Assembly: GCA_033782935.1 (NCBI GenBank)
Contig: JAWQEG010000259.1
Coordinates: forward strand, 224,501-288,500
DNA from: Petrolisthes cinctipes
Taxonomy: Eukaryota; Arthropoda; Malacostraca; Decapoda; Porcellanidae
Direction of reading: 5' to 3'
Length of the DNA stretch: 64,000 bases
The translations under genes and the position numbers were made by a program. Every line of letters begins with the position of its first letter. The stretch's first letter is position 1. Of this stretch, positions 13,601 through 25,600 are shown one piece after another. Under the pieces are notes generated by a model that made no database searches, was not told where the DNA came from, and worked only from the letters and a program-made list of their open reading frames with translations.

Positions 13601-16600
13601 ATGAAGTAACATTAATAAACATATTGTACAGCGGGCGGGAAAACATCCGCCACATCACCCACCCTCCCAGCACCACGACACCCACAGGCACGAGCCCCTG
13701 AACACCGTGGGTCCCATCAAGATCTAGAATACCAGGTCTGTTCGTCAGCTGTCACCCCTCTTCGCATCTACGTCGATGAATTGGCCACCCAGAGCCGTAT
13801 ATAGAGAGTTTGGCCAACTAGGTTTCAATAGACTTGTTGCTGATTGGTCGAATGGAGTCACGTGACACACAGGAGCCATGTTGTTACCCAACGTCACCGT
13901 CAGTCTCCCTATAGCCACAGTAAAAAATGCCTTCTTGTGCAGCATGGGGTTGTTCAACGCGCCCAGGAATGGGCAAAACAATGCACAGGTTTTCAAGAGA
14001 TGCTCAGAGGAGGCAGCTTTGGGCAAATAAAGTCAAAAGACAAGATTGGAACCCAAACAACAACTCGTTTCTCTGCTCGGTTAGTACAGTGCCAGCACTT
14101 ACTATAGGTTTCTTTCAAACTTATATTGTTTTACATAGGTTTATAAATCTTTGTATACTTATAATTAATTAACCTATCAGTGAATAGAAGCACAAAGCCC
14201 AGAGGGATAATTTCTTCTATATATAGGCCTATATGTGTACCTTACTGTAACCTTATACACAGTACGTAATTTGTTAGTGTTAATTTTACCTTTAAGAAGT
14301 ACTTGTAGTTTATTCCCATATTTGTTTATGCTTGCACTGAAATCACAAAATAACACAAATATAAAAAGCTCTTTAACATGGTAATTATACCAGTAGAAGT
14401 TGTACTGTATAACACAATAAACTATACTACTAAATTCTCATTATTTGGAGGAATGAAGGCACGTACACTAATTCACCAAAAAGAATATCTCCCCTTAAAC
14501 ATAGGTGGTGTTATAACACAAGGTTAGTTTTGATACAGTTATATAACATTTATGTATAATTATAATTATAATATTGTATACATATCTTTTTAGTTCTAAT
14601 GTATTTCTTAATGGTAGTTTGTATCTACAAATGTAACTACAGTACTACAATTCTCAAGGCATTGCCTATACTGTACCGGTACTGTATTTCTTCATAAACC
14701 CTGCTTACAGTACTATATGAAGGTAATTGTTGCTACTGATTTGTACTGTACCATACTGTATTTGTATTTTGTTTAACTGAAATATTTTATCTTTTACCCT
14801 CAAGTAAGGGGTTTGTAGATGTCATATAAAAAATCTTCGATCCTTGATTCTTAGTTAAAAAAAAAAAAAAACTCCGTGTAGCACTTTAGTTTCGGAGGGT
14901 ACGTAATAAAATATAAAAAGCCCCTTCTGGAATCTAATCACTTGCTTATTAATTGACTCTAATTTAATGGAATACGGTAAGATGAAAGTCATCACATTTT
15001 TATACAGTTATCATATGATGCTAATTTAGGTTAGGTTAATTTAATCTGATATTCAATTGTTAATTCATATATTAGGAATTTCAGCAGGAAAGATCAGGTT
15101 TACATAGATTGATAAGTCTAATATATTGTATAGATCTATTTGTCCTAATTACAGTAATTGTAATTTTTTTACAGGATCATGTTGATGATGGCCAGTATGA
15201 AAGTGAGCGAGCAGATAACCTTCTGGAACAACTAATTCCTCCAATCTATTCCAAGCAGCAGGACACAACTATTATTCTCAATGTGGCCCTGTTTCCTTGT
15301 TTACTTTGAAAGAATTAAGGCACTCCAATTCACCAAAAAGAACATTTCCCCTTATTTTTAATTGCATTATCTAATGTTATGTTAAGTGGGAAGTACAGTA
15401 TTGGTAAATGTGAAGCAAATGATTCCTCCAAACTATTCCAAGCAACAGAATACCATTATTTTTGTTCATCTGGTCCTGTTTCCTGGCATACTTGGAGGAA
15501 TCAAAACACTCCAATGTAACAAAAATGAAGGACACTCCGGACAGATCAAGGGTCCACACTTCTTCCACCAGCGACTTGGTTTGGGCCTCGTCTGATCTGG
15601 CAACAGTTGCAGGTGGAGGGAGGGGGGATGTTAGTGGGAGAGGAGGAGTGAAATGTGGGCGGAGCTATATAAGAGGGTAACGAATGATCAGGTAGAGAAG
15701 ACATGTCTCAGGAGGAATGAATGAAACATACACTGTGAACGGTATCGAATCACCAATAGTTTAAAGCAGGGTTCTTCAAACTTTTTCAGTCGTGACCCAG
15801 TTTTTACTATGACATCATTCTCGCGACCCATACAGAAAGATATTTTACAAATGATCAGAATAATCAACCTAAGAAAATACAAGGCCAGAAACCGAAACTC
15901 AATAATTATTATTAAAAGGCATTCTAACCAGAATTATAAACAGAATTATAAGCACAGCCTCACCTACTCCTCCCTCTCTCTCTCTCTCAAGAAGGCTAAT
16001 TTTTGTGCAATGATTTTGTTTTATTGATAATTAAATATATGAATATTCGATTGTAAAAATATGTTAGGTGGATTCATGTATGAACTTCATATTTATTTTA
16101 TTGTCACGAACATTATTATTCTATTTTATTCATGTATTTATTTTTGTGAGCCTGCGACCCAGTTTGGAGGAATTAGGGACACGTAATTTGAAGAACCCGG
16201 GATTAAAGAAGTGCATACTGCATTAACGTAGGTGGATATAGGAGAGAAGAAATGTGATGATTTGAGGCGAGGGTGAGGGGGAAGAGGGTAAGAAAAATGA
16301 AGGTGATTAGTTGTAAAGTAATAACAAACAAATATAATTAGAAGATCTGTTACATTATATCCTTTAAATAAAGGCACTGTTTTTTGTTCACCATCGTAGT
16401 GTGATAGACTACTGAATATATATTATCCTTTGGATATTAGACAGCTATCCCTGTATTCCTTTAATCCCTCGTGCTTGCCCCGTAGTGGGGTATTGCCGGT
16501 AATGATGTGGGCAATACTTTAAGGGTTTTGGCGCCCCTTCGGCCCCAGCCAGTAGATTTAGTTCTTCAACTGTCCCTCTTTTCTTTCTATATCCTTCCTG

Positions 16601-19600
16601 CTTGCTGTCTCACCTCTCTATCACCGTTTTCTGGCGCTATTTGACTTCGCTGACCTAATATCAATCAAATCTCTCGTGCTTGTAGTCCACCCTATTTATC
16701 ACCTTCTCCTAAGCCCAGCTGTTTTTTTTTTTTTTTTTTTTTCAGCAGAAGACGGTTTAATTTTTTAACTTTTTTAATAATCATATTTATCAACAAATTC
16801 ATTAAGCTATTTACCAGGATTTTTTCTTCTAAATATGCATTTCCTTAAAAATAATCGATGTTAAACTTAAATATATGGCGTTTTCAATAAACTTGGTCTA
16901 ATCTTATGCATAGGCTGTATATATTACAGTATCTCTAAGGTAACTGGCAACCTTACACATCCTCCCTACTGTCTTATCCCTCTCTCGCTTTCCCTTCCCT
17001 CCTTTCTTACCGTTTATCTTTTCTTTCTCATATTTTTAACCTTCTCATTCGTTCTTAAAAAGTTTTAATGACATAGGCCTTTCTCCCTTATCACTTATAG
17101 TCCAATTATATGATTCGAAAAACTGCGGCTGAGATTATGTTGTTGATCGTATTTGGTTCTCAATATGTAGAGGTTGATTGATTGATTGATATTAGACGCC
17201 GCAACAGCGAGGTCATATAGCGCCAGAAAACGGTGATAGAGAGGTGAGACAGCAAACAGGAAGGAAATAGAAAGAAAAGAGGGATAGTTGAAGAACTAAA
17301 AGCTAGTGGCTGGGGCCGAAGGGGCGCCAAAACCCTTAAAGTATTGCCCACATCACTAATGCAGGCAATACTTTCCCACGGGGTCAATATGTAGAGAATT
17401 AAAAAAAAAACACAGAGATTTATGGGGAAAGATATATAGATTATTTAGAATGAAAGTGTTGGCAGATACGCATTATTGACGGGATTATCCCAGCCACAGC
17501 ATTTCGCCTTCATAAAACTGAAGGACTATAGGTTTCATGCATTGCCATTTGCTAGTTTGTTGCTAGTAAGAATGTTAACTTGTTAAACCCATTTGCAGGA
17601 AAGAGAAATATATTATATCTTTCTTTTTAAGTTACTTATAGGTATTTTTTATTAAAATCTGTTTCGATATACATTCCCTTACTTTTTATATAAGGCTGCT
17701 TGTGAGTCGCTGATAATGAGACCAGATATTCCTTCAGTGGTGAGGTAGACAAGAGCTGAATTTATGGCTGACAGTTCACACCATCAGTGTAAACATGAAG
17801 TGGAGGGATAGGAAATTGCTTGGAGGCTACTGAGAGTGTTTCTAGTATGGAAAATTGTGTAAGGAGTGGCGGACGGTCCTCGTACTTACTAAGAGGTATG
17901 TATGTGATAGTTGGGGTGACTTTATAGTCCAAACTGGAGGTAATGAGTAGGTGTGAAGAAGTGTGAGTAGGTCATGACGGATATCACTAGAATCCCTAAC
18001 AATTAAATGCAGAACTGGGCAGATGCCTGTAAATATGCCAGAGTTCCCCCAATGCCCGAACACGGATCCTCCCCGAGTATTACTGCCATCTGATATGAAC
18101 CATCCACATCCTTGTACTCAGAGAGATCCCAGTACTCAGAGAGAAACCGGCAGCGAAGGTCCCTGAGGCTGGGATGCTCAACCAGCACATGCTGAACAGT
18201 CATTGCGACCAAACAGTTATCACACAAAGGGTGGGGGTAGACCCATCCAATATAAACCATAGAAGAATTGGGTGTGGCCAAAACGAAAACGGCATAAAGC
18301 CGTCTCCCACCTACGATTCAGCCCGGAGTAGGAAAACAGCCTTAAAGTCGGACTTATGGTGGGCATTTTATTTGGTTCCACTGCATTCCATTGTTCTTGC
18401 CAACACCGTAGGGCACAACAATGAAGGGAAGCAAGTCAGAATCAAGGAGACCTTGCCCAGGACGGGCACTATTAGATGCAGCTGCATTGGCCAGTCTATC
18501 TGCTTGGTCATGGGCGGGGACCCAACAAAAATCCACCCGATTATAAACATCCACTCTTAAATTGATAAAACAATAGGATGAGGAGGAACTAAAGACTCCA
18601 GTGCAGAAAGTGCACTATAAGAGTCACTAGAAATAATAAAGTCAGGTTAAGCAAGGGCAAAAATTATTTGTAATGCCAGTAAACTTGCTGCCAGTTCTGC
18701 TGTAAAAATTGAGGCAACGCCAGGTAGGTGACCACCCGGGCAGCAAAACGGGAAGACGAGCTATGGTCAACCCCAGCTCCACTCTTTGATCCATCGGTGT
18801 AGAATGGACTGATTGCTTCATGGTTTGTTGAGGTTCCAAAAACAGGGCCAATGATTGTTGACTAGAAAGGGACCCTTTATTCTCAGGAAAAGATCTGCAA
18901 AAGGACACCTTGAGTAGAAACCATGGAGCCACTCTTTGAATTATGTGGGAACATACAGGAAAGGAAGGTGCAGAGAAAACAAACAACACTGAACGAACCT
19001 TATAGCCAAAAGACCTTGGCAATGATGGGCGAGATTCAAATCTTATCGTCCTGGAATCTTGCGAGACCAAGGCATTGGGTACACAGTAAGGGAGAAGCTG
19101 GAATCTATACCAACATCGTACCATTAATGACTGACGATGCAGGTCCAAAGGAAGGATATCCGCATTCACCAGCAAGCTGGGAATCAGAGATCAAAAGAAT
19201 GACCCCGTTGCCTGACCAATACCTGCATGGTGAACTAACTCCAGTACCCGTAGATGCCCGGGCATCTGTCACAGAAGAATATACTTCTCACCCATAATCT
19301 ATTTCTGGGAGGATGAGAGACTTATACAAAAGCCAGAGGGTCTTTTGGTTAGGCCCCCAATATGTATGTGCTAGAACCCCCAACAGCGACATTGCCTTCA
19401 TACAAGCAGTCTTTACGTAACGAAAATGTGGTACCCAGTCAGATGGCTGTCAAATACCGAGTTTCCTCCACAAAAGATATTCTTCTTTGTTGAGATGCAG
19501 TTCCGGGTCAAGTTGGACCCCATGAAGACGAAAAAAATGCATCACAACAGTCTTTGGAGCCGAGAAGCGAAATCTGCGGGTGTCCGCCCACTGGGAAATC

Positions 19601-22600
19601 CTATTGATTGCCAAAGATAATTTTCTTTCAATTAATGACAAATGAGATGCAGAGAACGAGATGGATAAATAATCTACATACACCTATCCGCGGACTCCAT
19701 CAGGGAGGACACTGATAACACTATTAATGGCAACTGCAAACAGTGTCACACTAAGTATATTCCCTTGTGGCACACCTTCTTCAGGTTCACGTTCCTCAGA
19801 TATGGCACCTTCAATTCGCACATGAAATAATCACGAGAAAAACTGTTGAATAATTATAAGGGAGTTTGCCATGCAGACCAAACTCATATAGACTAAATTA
19901 AATTCCATGATGCCAATTTGTATCATATGCCTTCTCTCGATCAAATTACACAGTGACATGATGGTGTTTGTTAGTAAAGGCTTCACAAATGGATGATTCT
20001 AAACTTATTTATGCATCTGTTGGGGAGCTCATTTTACGGAAACCATACTGTACTAGCGACATGTGATCACCCCTCTCCAACACCACATAAGCCTAGCATT
20101 TACTATATTCTCCATTAGTTTACAAATGCAAGTGGTGAGAGAAAATGGTGATAGTTAGCAGCTATTAGGTGATCCTTCCCAGGTTTGTGGATGGGAATTA
20201 TTATCACAATTTCACAACCCTCCAAGAAAAAGGAAATTCACAAGTGTTCCAAATCAGATTAACCCCTGGGGTCCGGGGATCGGCATGTGCCGACTCTCTG
20301 GAGCTGCCCGGGGTTCTGGATATGACGACTCTTTAGAGCAGTCCGATCATAGGCATTAGCAGATGTTGTCAATTCCACGAAAAGGTAGCCACTTTTGGCG
20401 GATTTTTTGGGACTTAGCTATAGCCAGCAGTGTGTCAATGGGATAGCCATATTCAGTCAGTGTGCAAATGTTTGGCGTGATGGCTGACAATGTGCCTCCG
20501 CCACCTGGCAACACCTTCCACCACCCGCAACCCCACCAACCACCCAGAGCGGGGACTGAGTCACGCATGCTTATGGACACACTGCTCTGTAGCACTAAAA
20601 GTTACTTCTCTTCCTCACATCATATCTTTGCACACAGGGGTCGTAGAGAGTTGGGATTGATCTTATTCGCAAGAGGAAGTGTTGTTGGTGAGTACAGAAC
20701 CAAATGTAAATTCCTAGGAATTGTAGTGTAGACATTATAGATTTTGGAGAAATCACCCAGACAGGGTGGGTGGAAGTTAGCAGGGAGCTTGGACGCATAT
20801 TAACCAAGTCTAACTATGTAGGTGTCATAAGGGTCCTCTCAGTCAATCAGAACGCTTGCTGGGCCAGCCTCAGGTCTCTCAGCCAATGGCAGCTCGTGGT
20901 ACAAACCAGAGTCGAGCTGACACTGTATCCAACACAAACAATAATTTCTATTACCGTTCTTACCATAATTCTATCAATATATCTTTTTTGTTCACAGATC
21001 CTGTATCTAAAAAGACATATTAGTATCTGTAACTAAGTATGATATCCATATATACGAGAAATAAAAATCTAAATACTCTAGGTAGAACGTAGCTGATGAC
21101 TGGTAACATTGTCGCGTCGTAAGTAAGTAGGCAAAAAGCATTATGAGTAAAACTCAGTTCTTGTTTAATTCTATATTATCTTTCAGATTTTAATATTTAC
21201 GTAACTTTAGATGACTTTTGGCCCGAAATACCCACTGCAGAGATTGTTATGATTCCAGTGCTGCCAGATACAAAGAAATGTCCCCATTTTAGAGTAATGT
21301 ATAAGGTTCCAAAGGGCTGACAAATCGAAAAATTGGAAAGTTTTACTAGAGATCCATACTCCTTTTTATCAATTAAACCATTGAAGATACGAGATTTTTA
21401 ACATTCTATAACACTCGATAAGTAACCTCCTTAATTATTTTTACCAAAATATTATCATGACTACAATCCTATAATTTTGGGCAGATTAGGGAGTGTACTG
21501 TATAAGGAACAAGTAGGGTTATTTAATATTTTGATATAGCTCAATGACTTTTAAACATCTATACTATACCAAGCTTTTTTTGTACTCTTTTCTCATTGTT
21601 ATACTGTACAAGATAATTAGTTGGCTTATGAATTTACTGTACTTAAGTGTCCTAAAGCAATGCTAGCTCATGCTAGATTATATTTATCTAATACCAGGAT
21701 CTAAATAGGCCCAAACTGACTTGCCAATTTTTAATAAAGAGACCACAGAGTAGCCTAACAAGCACTAATTCAGCCAAAGCCGATCTTAAATGATCAATAT
21801 GGTCACTGCTCATGTAGGCTATGCATCATTGTGTGTTTCAGCCGTCCTATTGAGAGTTAAGTGTTATTTTTATCTCACATATTAATATTAATTAGTACAC
21901 AATTATTAAGACTATGTTCCCTGAATTCATTGGTTTTCTGTTGATGAATTGGTTTCAATAATATTTCTTGTGTGGAGAGGGCCTAGGAGTTTTTATTTAT
22001 TATTGCAGATTGGTTATAGACTGAGGTAGAGTGGGCATTTGAGGAGACAGAGAGAGCTCATTTATAAAATTAAGATTTGTAGGTGGATGATAGAATACAA
22101 GGGAAGACTAAAGGAAGGAGTGTTGTATTTTGTATATTAGAACTCCAACAAAGAATAGTGTCCACTACCATGGTATAGTCGGCGGCAGAAGTCCTGTCGC
22201 CCCACCTGCTTCACCAAAACGCACAGTGTTCATGGGCTCGAGAAATACGTACGTTTTCTACACCTAATAATCTCGAGTCTATGAACAGTGCGTGCCTCGG
22301 TGAAACAAGTGAGGCGACAGGACTTTTGCCGCCGACTGTACAGTCAGCCGCAAATGTCCTGTCACTACATTTATCAAGTCATGAAGTAAGTATGGAAATA
22401 TAAGCTTCACGTTATCGTAAACTGGAGAAAAACAGAGGTATATTAATTTTCCCCCTGGATATCGTATATCTGTACGGTCAATGTGTTTATTCGATGATTA
22501 ATTTTTATGCTATCTTTTAAGAAGCGCTGAAAGAGGCGACACGACTTTTGCCGCCGACTGTGTACTTAGCATTGGCCACATTGTGACAGTGTTACCAATC

Positions 22601-25600
22601 ATTAAACTGCCACAGCTACGTTCTACCCAGAGTATTTAGATTTTTTTTTTTTTTTTCGTATATATGGATATCATAATTAGTTACAGATACTATAGTCATT
22701 CTATCTCGTACTGACCCGTGAGGAGTTGACCGCGGTTCTGCCAGATCTAGAATCAAAGCATTCACCACATAAAGGAAACTGTCCACTAACGAGAGTATAT
22801 TGACATGAAATTTTCTACGCACAATGAATTTTTCATTTAATGGTATATGATACGAATAATTGCTATGTACGTAAAATAGAGAAGATATTTTATGTGTGAT
22901 GTGGCATATCAATCAAAAGACGTTGCCACTACTTCTGACCCAGGAATTTCCAGGGTGTGGAGAGTGAGGTGACTGAGGTCACATATGTGCGCGTGTGTGT
23001 CATTCACCTCTTGCCAGCCTACATGGAAGGTCATTGCCGCACTACCCCGTCCTACGTTGTACTCCACAGCCAGACCAAGGAATTTATCTACAGGATAAAT
23101 AGGTACTTCTTAGCAGAGAAGGCCAACCATGGACCACTTTTACTTCCCACCCAAGCAAGGAAGCGAACGGCAGAAGCTGCAGGCATATCTGAAGCTACTG
23201 TGAAGAGGATTTGTTCCAACCCAAACAAGATATGCGACACAGTACCACAACCAAACAAGCCAGTGTTCACTTCACCCAAAAAAAAAACCGCACTCCAACA
23301 GTCACCAACTTTGACAAGTGTGTCCTGAGAAGAACCATCTTGGAGTATTATGCGAGAAGAGAAATACCTACTCTCCAGAAGATAAAAGAAGAGCTCCATG
23401 AAAAAAAATATTTCACTGGATGCCTGGAGTCCCTTCGCAAAGTCATCAGAGAAATTGGCTTCAGATACAAGAAAGTCGATTGTCGCAAATTCTTGATGGA
23501 AAGGAGTAATGTGCAGGCTGCCAGAGCACATTTTTTACAAGAGATGCAGCGACTCTAAAAAACATGTGACAATTTTGTATACCTACACGAAACTTGGGTC
23601 AACCAGAACTACACCGTGCCCAAGTGTTGGGTTGACACTACAGACAGCAAAGCCACAGGGATCAAGGTGCCGACAGGAAAAGGAAGCCGCCTCATCATCC
23701 TCCACGCAGGAACAAAGCACGGATTTGTTCCTAATGCAGAACTCGTTTTCCAAGCAAAAAACGACGGTGATTACCATAACCAAATGCTATCTGTCAAATT
23801 TGAAGAGTGGTTTAGGAACCAGTTATTGCCCAACATTGCTCCCAACTCTGTTATTGTTACGGATAATGCTGCATACCACTCAACCCAGATTGAAAAGATG
23901 CCCACGCAAACATGGAGGAAGGCAGACATCAAAGAATGGCTCATCAAGAAAGGAGCACAGCCAGGTGATGAGCTGTTAAAAAGCCAACTTCTTCTTACCA
24001 AGCAATACGTCACCGGGAAGAAATATTTAATTGACACCATCGCCAAGGAAGCAGGACACAGGGTTGTACGGCTACCACCATATCACTGCCAGTATAACCC
24101 TATTGAACTTATCTGGGCCCAAGTCAAGAAGAGTACTGCACAAAAAAAAAAAAAACTACAAGCTGGCAGATCTGAAGGTACTCGTCACACAATCATTGGA
24201 GCAAGTAACCCCATCCAACTGGATGAATGCTGTGCAACATACCGACGATCTCCTAGCAAAGGATGCCAGACTTGATCAGTCAGTTGATCATGTCATCGGC
24301 TAATTTGTCATCAATATTTCAGATGACACTTCAGACGATGAATAAATCATCTTCATAACAGGCTGGAAGAGGATTAGGCCTCCCGGGGACACCTCTATAA
24401 AAAAGACGCGCCAAGACTTTTACCTCAATGGTGGTGTGGAAAGAAGGTCTCTCCTCAATCAATCATTTTTAAACAATATGTTAGAGTCCAGATGTAAAAA
24501 CACATACTCGATATAAACCACTTGGTAAATCTTGATAATCCATCGTATACTGTATAGCTATATCACTTGCACATAGCAGGAAATAAATATAAGTCTCATA
24601 TTCCCTTGTAAACAGAAACTGTACCTTTTCTTGTCAAAGAAAAGGTACAGTATAAAGGTATGGTATATAGGAGCTGTGTAGGTTTTCGGACCACTTATAG
24701 TCACCTTGGTTCATATATACCAAAGTCATACATGCAATTATTGGTATAGTGAAACCAGCACAGCTGATTTGCTATAGAATAGGCCCCTTCACAAGCCCAG
24801 GCCCCGTATAGGCATAATCTGGGTTGGAAGGGTCAATTCCGTGACGTTCATCAGAAGTAAATAAAATTCAAATCTGGCGCTGTACTGATAGTGGAGCCAC
24901 CTGGTGGTGGTGAGGTGAGGTATTAAGCCCCTCCTCCGCTGAATACCGCTCGCCCACTCTGTCGCGGAACACGTCTCAGTCAACATCTACGCTCCTCGCT
25001 GCTACGCTATGGTATTGTGTCACGTGTTCCTGCTAATTTTTTCTTTTGTGTTCTAGTGGCTAGCCTGCTTTGCAGATGTATCATGTGTGTTTTCTAGGAG
25101 GGTTTTAGGTGTTTATGGGGTTTTTTTCTTCGTTAGGACTTAGTTCACTTTTCCTTAAGCGAAGGGGGGCTTTTCAGCCCCTTTTTTCGGAGTTTTTCTC
25201 CGTCTGTCCCCCCTTTCACTGTTCCTCCTGCCACTAGTACATGCTTCGTGTGTATTTTATCGGGGTTTCTGGGGTTTTTTAGCGAGGTTAGTGGGCGCCA
25301 CGTGGGACTTCTCCGCCCCACGTGGTGAGCACATGGGGTCTTTGCAGCCCTTCCTCTTGCCTTCCCCGATTATTATGTGTCCCCTCTCGGTAAGGAGGAG
25401 TGAGAATTGTGCCCTGGTTCTCTCTTCCTCTCTCGGGCGGGGGTTTTTTATTTTATTTTTGGGGTTTTTCCATTATTTTCAGCCTGGAGTGTTTCTTCTC
25501 AGGCTATCGGGTCCCCTCCTACCCCTCCGTCTGGTTCATTCTGTCCGGGGGGCCCTTTTTTACCCGCTCCATGTGGCGGACTGTTTTGGTTTTACGGGGT

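Larger units (their letters stand above)
15532..17396 (+). mobile_element. Composite repeat family S, copy 1
   Basis: It begins CTCCGGACAGATCAAGGGTC and is nearly identical over its length to the left arm and centre of the palindrome at 37702-40375. It carries a hAT MITE (15767-16200), a SINE (16477-16669), a T-rich spacer and a second, inverted SINE (17173-17383). This copy is not palindromic, so it shows the earlier arrangement. The right limit of the family is unknown. No coding capacity. Confidence 0.75.
21020..22692. mobile_element. DNA element with ~100-bp terminal inverted repeats inserted in family R
   Basis: The left end, GTATCTGTAACTAAGTATGA through CTAAATACTCTAGGTAGAAC GTAGC, is mirrored at 22610-22690. 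In the other R copy (32310 region) the flanks ACATA and TAGTCATTCTATCTCG are joined without this 1.67 kb, which shows it is an insertion. Both ends abut TA. The interior is AT-rich and non-coding and carries the two palindromic MITEs at 22176-22562. Confidence 0.75.

Noticed and set aside
13844..14107. Alternative plus-strand frame ([12 protein letters not shown]..) over the THAP exon
   Set aside because: It overlaps in a different frame and has no domain, while the frame from 13927 has the C2CH ligands and Trp of a THAP domain.
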